From positions 930,001 to 994,000 of the forward strand of contig NZ_VFOU01000001.1 of NCBI RefSeq assembly GCF_006716305.1: a stretch of DNA of 64,000 nt, read 5' to 3'. The position numbers and the translations under genes were made by a program. The notes beneath the pieces were generated by a model. It was not told the origin of the DNA. It searched no databases and worked only from the letters and a program-made list of their open reading frames with translations. This DNA comes from Enteractinococcus coprophilus. Its GTDB lineage: Bacteria; Actinomycetota; Actinomycetes; Actinomycetales; Micrococcaceae. Numbering within the stretch: position 1 is the stretch's first letter; the number at the start of each line of letters is the position of its first letter. Below, one piece after another: positions 42,048-50,744 of the stretch.

Positions 42048-42590
42048 ATGACTACTTTGACCCCAGGTAAATGGACACTCGACGCCTCGCACTCGGAAGC
42101 CATGTTCAGTGTTCGTCACGCCGGAATCTCCCGCGTTCGCGGTACATTCGAAGACTTCTCCGGTAGCGCTGAGTTCACCGAAAACCTCAACGGCTCGGTC
42201 ATCAACGCTGAAGTCCAGACCGCATCGGTCAACACCCGCAACGAAGGCCGCGACGAGCACCTGCGCTCTGCCGATTTCTTTGACGCCGAAAACCACCCGG
42301 TCCTGAAATTCGAATCGCTGAAAGTCACCGACTTTGACGGTGAAGACTTCAAACTGCACGGCAACTTGACCCTTCGCGGTGTCACCAAAGAAGTTGAATT
42401 CAAAGGCGAATTCGGTGGCCAGACCGTCGACGCATTCGGTGCAACCCGCGCAGGCTTCGAAGCCGAAACCGAAATCTCTCGTGAAGAATTCGGCTTGACC
42501 TGGAACGCTGCTCTTGAAGCCGGTGGTTTCCTGGTGTCCGACAAGGTCCGCATCACCCTGGACGTTTCCTTCACCAAAGACGAAGAGTAA
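42048..42590 (+). CDS. YceI family protein
   Basis: 180 residues from ATG 42048, with GGAGGA seven bases upstream. YceI is a lipocalin-like beta barrel that binds polyprenoid lipids: GKWTLDASHSEAMFSVRH at the start, then VRGTFEDFSGS, EHLRSADFFDAENHPVLKF and NLTLRGVTKEVEF are the family strands. There is no signal peptide, so this copy is cytosolic. Homologues are often controlled by MarR-type regulators, in line with the upstream palindrome. A terminator follows. Confidence 0.92.
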   Translation: MTTLTPGKWTLDASHSEAMFSVRHAGISRVRGTFEDFSGSAEFTENLNGSVINAEVQTASVNTRNEGRDEHLRSADFFDAENHPVLKFESLKVTDFDGEDFKLHGNLTLRGVTKEVEFKGEFGGQTVDAFGATRAGFEAETEISREEFGLTWNAALEAGGFLVSDKVRITLDVSFTKDEE

Positions 42591-42605
42591 ACCCTAGCTT
42601 TCAGC

Positions 42606-42646
42606 GCTGCCCGGTGATCCGTTTCGGATCGCCGGGCGGCGTTTTT
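42606..42646 (+). terminator. Terminator after yceI
   Basis: A long stem (GCTGCCCGGTGATCC with GGATCGCCGGGCGGC, one G-T pair) and loop GTTTC, then GTTTTTGCG. It ends yceI, and the next gene starts within 20 bases. Confidence 0.85.
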
Positions 42647-42663
42647 GCGTTAAAGTGAACACC

Positions 42664-43326
42664 ATGACCGATCAGGCCGTCGAAACACTGTTTCTTTCCA
42701 CTATCCCGGGCGCCACGCCCTCCAAATGGGTCCACCGCTTCAAAGCGCGCGGCTCCGACGTCACACTGGTGACCCAAGACGAACAGTCTCAGACCTTATT
42801 TTTACAGCCGCATGACCCGCCGCGTTATCTGCCGCAGCTGGGCTATCTGCGTTGGCGAGCCGATCAAACCTGGCAGGAACTCGTTGCAGCTGACGGTCTG
42901 GATCCAGACGACATCCACCTGGTGCGGCTCTACGAAGAGCACCCGGTCATCATGGTGTCCAAAGACCACCTACTGGCCGCTTGGACCGACGAGGACGGTG
43001 ACGTCGGTCCCGAGGATCTGGAAGGCGAAACCTTCTGGAACCCGGCCGACTACGCCTCCGAGCCAGTCGATGATCCGCTGGATGCGCCCGAAGAAGTGGC
43101 TGCGGGGGAGCGGATGGCCATTCAACTGGTCGCTACCGGTTCCGGTTACACACTGCTACCGGCATCGGTGGCGCGCATGTTTGGGCAAAAAGACGTCCTC
43201 GTGTTGCCGACAAACATCCACCCCGGCTGGGAAGTTGGCCTTGCCTGGCGCAGAGCTGCCGACTCCGACATGATTCAAGATTTTATTGGCGTGACCAAGG
43301 GCCGTCGACCGCGTTCCAGCAGATAG
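42664..43326 (+). CDS. LysR-type substrate-binding domain protein without HTH
   Basis: 220 residues from ATG 42664. The product has the periplasmic-binding-protein-like effector domain of LysR regulators: SKWVHRFKARGSDVTLVTQ, IMVSKDHLLAA, and VATGSGYTLLPASVARMFG. No N-terminal helix-turn-helix is present and none precedes it in another frame, so it cannot bind DNA on its own. Stand-alone effector domains of this type recur in actinobacteria with unknown roles. Confidence 0.75.
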   Translation: MTDQAVETLFLSTIPGATPSKWVHRFKARGSDVTLVTQDEQSQTLFLQPHDPPRYLPQLGYLRWRADQTWQELVAADGLDPDDIHLVRLYEEHPVIMVSKDHLLAAWTDEDGDVGPEDLEGETFWNPADYASEPVDDPLDAPEEVAAGERMAIQLVATGSGYTLLPASVARMFGQKDVLVLPTNIHPGWEVGLAWRRAADSDMIQDFIGVTKGRRPRSSR

Positions 43327-43339
43327 CCAGCGCTGAGAC

Positions 43340-44125
43340 TTATGCTCTGTCCAAGCCCGGCGTCGTAAGACCAAGAGTGATGAACTCACCAGAGGAGTCG
43401 CTGGTTTTGATGCCAACGATCCCCGGCCTATCACTTGGCACGACCTCGATGGCACCGCTTGACCACGCGTAGATCATTCCGCGCTGGCTCTCGCGCGGTT
43501 GGCCCTGCAAAATAGTCCCGAATAGGGTGTGCGACTTTTCCAGGTCCGCTGACTTCAATACCGTCGGCCCGATGTGCTGTGTGTGGCCCGGCTGAGTCTC
43601 CCAGATGTTCGTCCACCAGTCATGGTTTCTCGCCCCGTGAATATGCGGCATAGCTTGCACATCACGCTCATAGCTGGTGAGTAACTGCTGCGCTGATAGA
43701 TACTGACGATCGGAACTGGCCAGTTGGATAATGGTTCGATGTGTGGCATCAGGGCGGATAAACGCTTCCTGCCATGCGGGGTGGTCGTAGTGCTCATCGA
43801 CGACGCCGAAGCCATGCTCGCGTACGGCAACAACGACGTCGCGAAGATTTTGCACGGAAAAGGTGAGATGATGCGGACTCTCGCCACGTTTATCCAGGTA
43901 GTGACTTAGGAAACCGTCTCCGGTCGGCTCGATCAATTCAACTTTCGTCCCGTGGGCTTCTGATCCGATGTACATCATGAGGTATCGGAATGCGTCCAGG
44001 GATTCACCGGTGATGGGTGTCGCCCCAAAGTCCTGGCGAAGCTGGCGTGCGCTGGCCAATGCGTCGTGGACGGCGAACGACGTATGATCAAAATCGATGT
44101 GGGGTTGCTGGGCTTGAGACGTCAT
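43340..44125 (-). CDS. VOC (glyoxalase-like) family protein
   Basis: 261 residues from ATG 44125. Two beta-alpha-beta modules of the vicinal-oxygen-chelate type are seen, beginning PHIDFDHTSFAVHD and including HGTKVELIEPTGDGFLSHYL and HHLTFSVQNLRDVVVAV. The metal-ligand His residues in DFDHTSF and SPHHLTF and the Glu in VELIEP are consistent with a metal site. Its reaction is unknown. It is the second gene after the NCS2 permease, with a seven-base gap, so the permease may bring in its substrate. Confidence 0.8.
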   Translation of the reverse strand: MTSQAQQPHIDFDHTSFAVHDALASARQLRQDFGATPITGESLDAFRYLMMYIGSEAHGTKVELIEPTGDGFLSHYLDKRGESPHHLTFSVQNLRDVVVAVREHGFGVVDEHYDHPAWQEAFIRPDATHRTIIQLASSDRQYLSAQQLLTSYERDVQAMPHIHGARNHDWWTNIWETQPGHTQHIGPTVLKSADLEKSHTLFGTILQGQPRESQRGMIYAWSSGAIEVVPSDRPGIVGIKTSDSSGEFITLGLTTPGLDRA

Positions 44126-44132
44126 GACTGCC

Positions 44133-45467
44133 TCAGGCCAGGCGGCCGGGCTCGATGGGTGCTGGTTCATCGTCTTGGCGGTCGATCGGTTCGGTATCGC
44201 GCCAGCGAGCGATGGCCCACATGATGTGATAGATCCCCAGCACCGCAATGGTTCCCAGAGCGATGCCGCCGAACTGCATGCCACCGACTTCAATGACCGG
44301 ATCGGCGATGGCGATAATCAGGCCGGCCCCGGCGGCCATGAGGTTGATGGTGTTAGAGAAATCGACCTTGTTATTGACCCAGATGCGGGCACCCATGATC
44401 CCGATCATCCCGTAGAGAATGATGCCGGCTCCGGCGGCAACGCCCATCGGAATGGTGGCAATCAGTGCACCAAATTTCGGGAAGAATGCCAGGCACATCG
44501 CGACAATGCCGGCGACCCAGTAGGCGGCGGTTGAATAAATGCGCGATGAGGCCATAACCCCAATGTTCTCGGCATAGGTCGTCGTCCCAACACCACCGCC
44601 GGCACCCGAGAGCATGGTGGCGACGCCGTCGGCAATAATGGCTCGGCCGTTGTGCGGGTCAAGATCCGTGCGGGTCATCAGGCCCACGGTTCGCACATGG
44701 CCGATGTTTTCAGCGACTAGTACGAACACGACCGGCAGGAATAAAAACATTACGTCGAGGCGGAACTCGGGCGTGTGGAAGGCCGGCAGCCCGATCCAGG
44801 CGGCGTCGGCCACCGGTTGAAAGTCAATCTCATCCTGGGCCAGGGCCAGCAGATAGCCGACGATGATCCCAATCAAAATGGACAACCTTCCAAGGAAGCC
44901 TCGGAAGAGCACCGCGGCGATGATCACGGCCGCCGTCGTCCCAAAGGTAGTAAGTGGTACTTCTTGCATCCCGTCGGTGGTGGCCCCGGCCAGGTTCAGC
45001 CCGATCAGCGCGAGAATCGTACCCATCACGGCCGGTGGCATGACCGCGTGAATCCAACCGGTCCCCGCCCGGTGGACGATGAACCCGATGATGACCAGTG
45101 CCACGCCGGTGACGAGGATCCCACCGGAGGCTGCGGCCATGGAATGCATCGACGTTGCCGCGGTGAGCGGGGCAATGAACGCGAACGAGGAGCCGAGGTA
45201 GCTGGGCACTTTGCCCTGGGTGATCACCAGAAACAGCAGGGTACCGATCCCCGAGAAGAACAGTGCCGCCGTCGGAGGGAAACCGGTTAGCGCCGGCACT
45301 AGCACGGTTGCCCCAAACATCGCCATGACGTGTTGTAGGCCAATGCCGATGGTCTGCGGGGCTGCCATCCGTTCATCAGGCTTGACGACTTGGCCTGGGG
45401 TAATCGTTTTGCCATCACCGTGGATGTCCCAGGTCAGGCCGAAGCGTTTACGGAATGATGCTGCCAC
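44133..45467 (-). CDS. NCS2-family uracil/xanthine permease
   Basis: 444 residues from GTG 45467 (GAGCC upstream); an in-frame extension to 45764 would cross the divergent HAD gene. Family features are MAMFGATVLVPALTG, GTTTYAENIGVMASSR (the substrate-binding motif of UraA-type proteins) and GVAAGAGIILYGMIGIMGARIW. It has about 14 membrane segments. It imports uracil or purines, probably with a proton. It is divergent from the HAD gene and upstream of the VOC protein in one operon. Confidence 0.9.
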   Translation of the reverse strand: MAASFRKRFGLTWDIHGDGKTITPGQVVKPDERMAAPQTIGIGLQHVMAMFGATVLVPALTGFPPTAALFFSGIGTLLFLVITQGKVPSYLGSSFAFIAPLTAATSMHSMAAASGGILVTGVALVIIGFIVHRAGTGWIHAVMPPAVMGTILALIGLNLAGATTDGMQEVPLTTFGTTAAVIIAAVLFRGFLGRLSILIGIIVGYLLALAQDEIDFQPVADAAWIGLPAFHTPEFRLDVMFLFLPVVFVLVAENIGHVRTVGLMTRTDLDPHNGRAIIADGVATMLSGAGGGVGTTTYAENIGVMASSRIYSTAAYWVAGIVAMCLAFFPKFGALIATIPMGVAAGAGIILYGMIGIMGARIWVNNKVDFSNTINLMAAGAGLIIAIADPVIEVGGMQFGGIALGTIAVLGIYHIMWAIARWRDTEPIDRQDDEPAPIEPGRLA

Positions 45468-45575
45468 GGCAGGCTCCTCTATGCGCGGTATTCGTTGCCA
45501 GCAAGACTTTACCAATTTACCCCGCCTGCAGCACCAATTCGCGCTACCATTCAGGAATAAGGAAAGGAACCCTGC

Positions 45576-46529
45576 ATGCCAGAGTTTTTGGCGCCCCACG
45601 GTGCCGATGTGGAGCGCGACGACGTCGGCCACCCGCTGGTGCGGCCACAACTGATTGCCACCGACTTGGACGGGACCATCATCCCGTACTCCGAAACCCA
45701 CACCGGCTACGTTTCGCCGCGCACCCTGGACGCCTTTGCCGCCGCGATCGACGCCGGAATTCATGTCGCGTTTGTCACCGGGCGGCCGATGCGCTGGATG
45801 ACGGCGCTGACCCCCGTGCTGGGGTCCATGGGGCCGGCCATCGTGTCCAACGGCGCGATTATTTACGACATGAACACCGACAGGGTGTTAGAAGCCCACC
45901 CGATGGACCACAATCTGGTGGCCGATGTGACCAATGAACTGCGCAGCCTGTTTTCGGGTGCGATCTTTGGTGCCGAAACGCTGACCGGGTTAATCATGGA
46001 ACCCGAATTCATCGCTGCTTCCTCCCGGGCAGCAGCCCGCAAAGTCGACCTGGCGGCGGCCGCCACCAAAGAACCGACCGATACCGTGGCGGTGCGCTCA
46101 TCTCGCTGGATTGAAGTAAACCGGATCACCGATCGGCTGGCCGAACACCCCAAAGTCGTCAAACTGATGGTCAAGGTCAACGGCCACGACCCCGACGAGC
46201 TGCTCCTGGCCGTGCGCTCGCACTTTGGTTCGCTCGTCCAAGTCACCCACTCGGTGCCCGGGGTCGCGCTGTTAGAAATCTCCCGTGGCGACATCCACAA
46301 GGCTTCGACCCTGGCCGACTATGCCGCCAGCCTTGGCGTACACGCCAATGACGTCGTTGCCTTCGGAGATCAACGCAACGACGAACAAATGCTGCGTTGG
46401 GCCGGCACCGGCTATGCCGTGGAATCCGGCAACCCGGCGTTATTTGTCCAAGCCGACGTGGTTGCTCCGGCCTGTGATGACGACGGCGTCGCCAAGATGA
46501 TTGAACACTTACTGACCCTGCCCGAATAG
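45576..46529 (+). CDS. HAD-superfamily Cof-type hydrolase
   Basis: 317 residues, with AAAGGA before the ATG. The HAD motifs are DLDGTIIP (motif I, near residue 29), VTGRPM (II), the lysine in KVVKLMVK (III region) and FGDQRNDEQML (IV). The large cap places it among Cof/IIB phosphatases, which act on sugar phosphates, flavin or similar phosphoesters. Cytosolic. Monocistronic. Confidence 0.9.
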   Translation: MPEFLAPHGADVERDDVGHPLVRPQLIATDLDGTIIPYSETHTGYVSPRTLDAFAAAIDAGIHVAFVTGRPMRWMTALTPVLGSMGPAIVSNGAIIYDMNTDRVLEAHPMDHNLVADVTNELRSLFSGAIFGAETLTGLIMEPEFIAASSRAAARKVDLAAAATKEPTDTVAVRSSRWIEVNRITDRLAEHPKVVKLMVKVNGHDPDELLLAVRSHFGSLVQVTHSVPGVALLEISRGDIHKASTLADYAASLGVHANDVVAFGDQRNDEQMLRWAGTGYAVESGNPALFVQADVVAPACDDDGVAKMIEHLLTLPE

Positions 46530-46581
46530 CCAGCGCTCGATCACTTGGGCGTGGCGGGGCTGTCGCGCACGCAGGTGCCGC

Positions 46582-47319
46582 CTAGAACAATTCGGCGCAC
46601 TGCCGAGGTACACCGGTGGCAAAATAGCGACGCAGTGTCCTTTGCTGCTGGTCGGTGAGGTCTTCCGGCAGCACACACGAGGTCACATTATCAGGGGAGA
46701 CGTGGCGCAGTGATTTTGCCAAATCGGTAATCCGGCCCGTATCCAGTTGCGCATCGGCATCCACGTACGACGTCAACGTTGAAGCCAAGGTCTTGAGCTG
46801 CCCGGCGTCCTGCACTTTCAGTGTTTCCTGTAAGACCGACTGCCAGACGTCGTCGGCACTGAGCGCCGTCGGGTCAGTCAATACCGCGGCGGCCGCACCC
46901 GGAGCGGTTTCCAACTGCGTGAGAAACTCCAAATCCCACCGCATGACATGCTCCATGCGCGCACCCGTAAACGCTTCGACCTCACCGACCGTGCCGGCAA
47001 TGTCCTGAATATCCGTGACCGCCGTGAAATCGCGGGGAAAATTGACGATATCTACCCGACGTCGCCCATCGGCCAGATGGAACACCGACAGAGTTTGGTG
47101 CTCGCCGGCTGCCTCCCCGAAGACGAGAAAGTTCACCGGCCCGCGTGGGGCATCCGAGCCGTCTGGCCGCTGTGTCTCGGTGGGGAAGGGGTCTGTGATG
47201 ACGCCCAGGGGTTGGAAACTGGCACGCAGTGTCGAGATAGCAAACCATGCCGCACCGGCAAAAAGTGCCACCACAATACCCCAAACCCAGAATTTTGTGC
47301 GTCGCGAAGCTGCAGCCAT
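46582..47319 (-). CDS. Degenerate LytR-CpsA-Psr (LCP) family protein
   Basis: 245 residues with a basic N-terminus and one membrane helix (about 8-28), then a short LCP-like domain: PVNFLVFGEAAGEHQTLSVF and VDIVNFPRDF align with the LCP core. In active LCP proteins the first strand is followed by an R-x-D-T motif and later by a KINAAYAYGG segment. Here the first reads EHQT and the second is absent, so the polyprenyl-phosphate glycotransferase site is incomplete. Only the Arg of FPRD is kept. It is divergent from an ALDH-fold gene, 72 bases away. Confidence 0.6.
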   Translation of the reverse strand: MAAASRRTKFWVWGIVVALFAGAAWFAISTLRASFQPLGVITDPFPTETQRPDGSDAPRGPVNFLVFGEAAGEHQTLSVFHLADGRRRVDIVNFPRDFTAVTDIQDIAGTVGEVEAFTGARMEHVMRWDLEFLTQLETAPGAAAAVLTDPTALSADDVWQSVLQETLKVQDAGQLKTLASTLTSYVDADAQLDTGRITDLAKSLRHVSPDNVTSCVLPEDLTDQQQRTLRRYFATGVPRQCAELF

Positions 47320-47391
47320 GTTGCGAAGTCTACTCGAGCCCTTCCGCATGGCACTAATAGCTCAGCTTTGAAATATCGTACGGTTAGAGAC

Positions 47392-48813
47392 ATGACCACT
47401 GGCTCCCACGACACGTTATCCGCCCGGATAGTCGAGCTGAAAGCCTTCGCCGCAACCCGGGCCACCCATTCGCGCTCTTTCCGCATGGATCAGCTCAAAG
47501 GCCTACGCGAAGTTTTCGAAGACTATACCGAGGACATTCAGGACGCCCTGTGGCAGGACATTGGCAAATCAGCGGCCCAGACCGACCAAACCGAATTTGT
47601 TCCCGTCAAAGACGAAATCTCGTATGCCATGTTGCACCTGACCGACTGGATGGAACCCCAGCCCCGCTCCATCCCATACGGTCTGCGCCCCGGCAAGGCC
47701 ATGGTCAAACCCCGTCCGCTGGGTGTGGTGGGTATTGTCGGCCACTGGGCCCACCCGTTTTACACCCTGCTGGCTCCGCTGGTCGGCGCCGTCGCGGCCG
47801 GGAATTGCATGGTGCTAAAACCTTCGATGCATGCGCCACGCACCGCCAAACTGCTGGGCAGCATTCTGCCCGAATATCTTAACCCGCGCTCAATTGTCAC
47901 TGTCACCGGGGGAGCAGAGGCACTGGACGAACTCGTGGCCCAGCCGCTTGATCACCTGTTTTTCACCGGCTCCGAAAGCCTCGGACGACACGTCTACCAA
48001 CGGGCCGCCGCACAACTCACCCCGGTCACGCTGCAGCTGGGCGGCAAATCCCCGGTCATCGTCGTGGATGGTTCCGATTGGAAAACCATTGGCAGGCGCA
48101 TCGCCTACGGCAAGTTCACCAACGCCGGCCAGAGCCTGGTGAGCCCGGATTATCTAATCGCCGTGGGATACGACGTCGCTGCCAAAGTCCAACAAGGCGT
48201 GATCGATGCCATTGAAGAGTTCTACGGACCCAGCCCGGGCGAGTCGAAACAATTTGGTCGGATCATCACCGCGCAGCACACCCAGCGGCTCGTTGATCTC
48301 ATCCGTGCCACAACCAAGGGCGCGGTTGGTGCCACCCCCGCCCGACTCGTGCACGGTGGGAAATACAACATCGAATCTGCATTCTTGGCGCCAACCATTC
48401 TGGCCGATGTGCACCCGAACTCGGCGATCATGCAAGAACAAATCTTAGGCCCGGTCTTACCAATCCTGGTGGTCGACACCTACGATGAAGCCATAGAATT
48501 TGCGAACTCCAAACCTACCGCGCCGGCCGCCTACCTTTTTTCTGAACGACGTCGCATCCGTAAAGACTTCATGCACCGCATCAACGCCGGCGCCGCTGTC
48601 ATGAACGCCACCATTATTCAGACCGTGCTGCCCTCGCTACCGCATAACTTCACCGGCGGTGCAGGGTTTGGCACCTGGGGCGGTCATGAAAGTTTCCGGC
48701 TCTTCTCGCAATATCGCACACACTTCTATAAACCAACGCGCCTCGACACACTGCAAGCCGCCTACCCGCCGGACCCCACCTACGGGCAGCGGATGATTGA
48801 CCGACTCAAATAG
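47392..48813 (+). CDS. Aldehyde dehydrogenase-fold protein lacking catalytic residues
   Basis: 473 residues from ATG 47392; the in-frame extension to 46948 is not coding (it overlaps the LCP gene). It aligns well with class 3 ALDHs (KFTNAGQSLVSPDYL; QLTPVTLQLGGKSPV; ILGPVLPILVV). The catalytic Cys position is Leu249, the general-base Glu is Gln215, the oxyanion Asn of WNYP is Ala120 (HWAHP), and the NAD ribose-contact Glu of EIFGP is Gln350. All four are substituted, while the fold, the GKSP motif and the NAD-fold glycines remain. It is read as an intact pseudoenzyme and not a broken gene. Confidence 0.85.
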   Translation: MTTGSHDTLSARIVELKAFAATRATHSRSFRMDQLKGLREVFEDYTEDIQDALWQDIGKSAAQTDQTEFVPVKDEISYAMLHLTDWMEPQPRSIPYGLRPGKAMVKPRPLGVVGIVGHWAHPFYTLLAPLVGAVAAGNCMVLKPSMHAPRTAKLLGSILPEYLNPRSIVTVTGGAEALDELVAQPLDHLFFTGSESLGRHVYQRAAAQLTPVTLQLGGKSPVIVVDGSDWKTIGRRIAYGKFTNAGQSLVSPDYLIAVGYDVAAKVQQGVIDAIEEFYGPSPGESKQFGRIITAQHTQRLVDLIRATTKGAVGATPARLVHGGKYNIESAFLAPTILADVHPNSAIMQEQILGPVLPILVVDTYDEAIEFANSKPTAPAAYLFSERRRIRKDFMHRINAGAAVMNATIIQTVLPSLPHNFTGGAGFGTWGGHESFRLFSQYRTHFYKPTRLDTLQAAYPPDPTYGQRMIDRLK

Positions 48814-48869
48814 CGCCAAGACCGCACAGATGCTGCGCCAGACGGCTGCGGTATAGCCCGCGAAGGCAC

Positions 48870-49373
48870 TCAGGCGCGTTCCACGCGGTGCAGTTCCACT
48901 TCGATAGTGTTGCCGCTGATGCTAGCGGTCATCATGGTGCAGTGGGGTTGCCGCCGCCGATCGGTGGGAGAACCGGGATTCAACAGCCGCATGCCACCGG
49001 GTGACACAGTATCCCACGGGATATGCGAATGCCCGAAAATCAGCACATCGACGGATGGGAATGCCAGATCCGCCCGCTTCTCCCGCCCTTTGGCCTGACC
49101 GGTTTCATGTATGACTGCCAGGTGCAAATCCTCAACCGTAAAATACGCCACCTCGGGCAGCCTTTCCCGCAGCGTCGGGCCGTCATTATTGCCATACACG
49201 CCATGTAAGACTCGCGCGCGACTCTGGAGGAGCTCGTGGGTGTCGAGATCAATCCAGTCGCCAGCGTGCACAACAATATCGGCCGCATCGATGGCTTGAA
49301 GCACTGCATCCGACAGGCGCTTGGCTCTGGCCGGAATGTGGGTATCGGCTAGCAGTAAAAGGTTGGTGGCCAT
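48870..49373 (-). CDS. Metallophosphoesterase (YfcE/MJ0936-type)
   Basis: A 167-residue calcineurin-like phosphoesterase with the five metal-binding motifs: LLADTHIPA, VHAGDWID, GNNDG, VIHETGQAKGR and GHSHIPWD. YfcE-like enzymes hydrolyse phosphodiesters and small phosphomonoesters. Cytosolic. The gene is monocistronic; the space to the next gene on the right holds a single perfect DnaA box at 49476-49484. Confidence 0.92.
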   Translation of the reverse strand: MATNLLLLADTHIPARAKRLSDAVLQAIDAADIVVHAGDWIDLDTHELLQSRARVLHGVYGNNDGPTLRERLPEVAYFTVEDLHLAVIHETGQAKGREKRADLAFPSVDVLIFGHSHIPWDTVSPGGMRLLNPGSPTDRRRQPHCTMMTASISGNTIEVELHRVERA

Positions 49374-49475
49374 GTCCCCATTATGGCATTGCCAAGGTTG
49401 CCGTCACGGGTGTCCCGCGTTGACCACGTCGGCCAAGGACCAACCCGGAGGTCTGAGTTTTAGGTGCACAGGAAG

Positions 49476-49484
49476 TTATCCACA
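49476..49484 (+). promoter_or_regulatory. Single DnaA box
   Basis: TTATCCACA, a perfect match, lies in the 198 bases between the phosphoesterase and lipoprotein genes. Alone it has little weight; it is listed because the same box clusters at 10703-10834. Confidence 0.4.
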
Positions 49485-49571
49485 ATTCGGACGTGCGCTC
49501 GCCCGTAGGCACCGTTTGGGCCATACGTTGGGAGATAGTCCTAGACCGTCACCCACATGAAAGAGGCAGTG

Positions 49572-50210
49572 ATGACCACCCCAAAGACCAAACTTTCGCT
49601 TATGCTCGGCACGATCGGTATCGCAGTAGCGCTCAGCGGTTGTTCGGCCAGTGAAGCCGATGAGGCCCGCGGTGAGTCATCGCCGAGTGAGCCTGCGGAG
49701 ACTGCAGAATATGTTGCAGCTTCCGCTGAAGGACCGGCAGAAAATGTCCCCGCGCCGGTGGTGCCAGATGCGGTCAAAGAGCATAGTGCTGACGGCGCCC
49801 GGGCGACGATTGAATACTTTTGGGAGGCCGTGGATTACGGACGTCTCACCGGAAACACCGAGCCGATCGAGCAGGTAACCCACTACGTGTGCGAATCATG
49901 TAACCAACTGATTTACAAGTGGGAACAGATTTATGAGGACGGCGCCTGGGCCGTGCTCGACGGCGAAACCAGCATCAAAATCGGCGAGGTGCAACAAAAC
50001 TACACCGAGGAGACCGACGAAGAGTGGACCGCCGTGCTGTTCAAAATGGACGAACCTTCAAGTGAGTTCTATCAAGACGGCGTGCTCAATGAAGATGCGA
50101 GCACCGAAGGCGGCGAATCTGCTGGGTGGTGGGTCGAGATGGTCTACGACGAAGACGACGGCCAGTGGGTCATCGACTGGCTAGACATTGATCCAGCCTT
50201 CGACGAATGA
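49572..50210 (+). CDS. DUF6318 family lipoprotein
   Basis: 212 residues from ATG 49572, with GAGG five bases upstream; ATG 49557 is an alternative. The signal peptide ends in the lipobox LSGC (VALSGCSAS), so the mature cysteine would be lipid-modified and the protein anchored outside. An acidic linker follows, then a compact domain with ATIEYFWEAVDYGRLTGNTE and CESCNQLIYKWEQIYEDGA, matching the DUF6318 group. Function unknown. Confidence 0.85.
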   Translation: MTTPKTKLSLMLGTIGIAVALSGCSASEADEARGESSPSEPAETAEYVAASAEGPAENVPAPVVPDAVKEHSADGARATIEYFWEAVDYGRLTGNTEPIEQVTHYVCESCNQLIYKWEQIYEDGAWAVLDGETSIKIGEVQQNYTEETDEEWTAVLFKMDEPSSEFYQDGVLNEDASTEGGESAGWWVEMVYDEDDGQWVIDWLDIDPAFDE

Positions 50211-50223
50211 TCGCGGTTACCCA

Positions 50224-50673
50224 CTAGCGGGTGGGTAACCGGTCACGATCATAGGTAATGTCCGTATACCCGTGTGGTTGAGGTTTGCCATCCTCACCCA
50301 GGGATACAAAAACGATTTTGTCGATACTGAGTATGACGTTGCGGGTAATCATGTTGCGCACCACGGCACGCATCGTCAACGAAGTACGACCAAAATGTGT
50401 GGCCTTGAGCCCCATTTCGATCATGTCACCCTGTACAGCAGAGGCGACGAAATTGATCTCGGACATCATTTTGGTCACCGCACGATGGTTCCCCATCTGC
50501 AGCATCGCATAAATCGCGGCCTCTTCGTCGACCCAGCGCAGCAACGCACCACCGAACAGGGTCCCGTTAGCATTCAGATCCTCCGGCTTGACCCATTTTC
50601 GGGTGTGAAAGTTCATGCCGTCATCGAGCACACTAAATTGTTGGGTTTTGGGATGAATTGCTTGATCACTCAT
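50224..50673 (-). CDS. Acyl-CoA thioesterase (hotdog fold)
   Basis: 149 residues from the ATG at 50673. A single hotdog domain: RKWVKPEDLNANGTLFGGALLRWVDEEAA contains the catalytic Asp/Glu-bearing helix (here WVDEEA). The strand MIEMGLKATHFGRTSLTM follows. It resembles BFIT/YciA-like acyl-CoA hydrolases, which release CoA from fatty acyl-CoA. Convergent with the lipoprotein gene. Confidence 0.88.
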   Translation of the reverse strand: MSDQAIHPKTQQFSVLDDGMNFHTRKWVKPEDLNANGTLFGGALLRWVDEEAAIYAMLQMGNHRAVTKMMSEINFVASAVQGDMIEMGLKATHFGRTSLTMRAVVRNMITRNVILSIDKIVFVSLGEDGKPQPHGYTDITYDRDRLPTR

Positions 50674-50744
50674 ACCCCAAACTGTAGTGTGAGGCACAAC
50701 CTGCCGCGATAACGCTGCTCACAGTTGCGCTGCCGGGTGCAGGA

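Noticed and set aside
41835-42359. Extension of the DtxR-family gene to 42359
   Set aside because: It runs through the divergent yceI gene and its promoter; the family start MTINQL is at 41834.
46948-47391. Long in-frame N-terminal extension of the ALDH-fold gene
   Set aside because: It overlaps the opposite-strand LCP gene, has no ribosome site and no family similarity; ATG 47392 gives the start expected for ALDH proteins.
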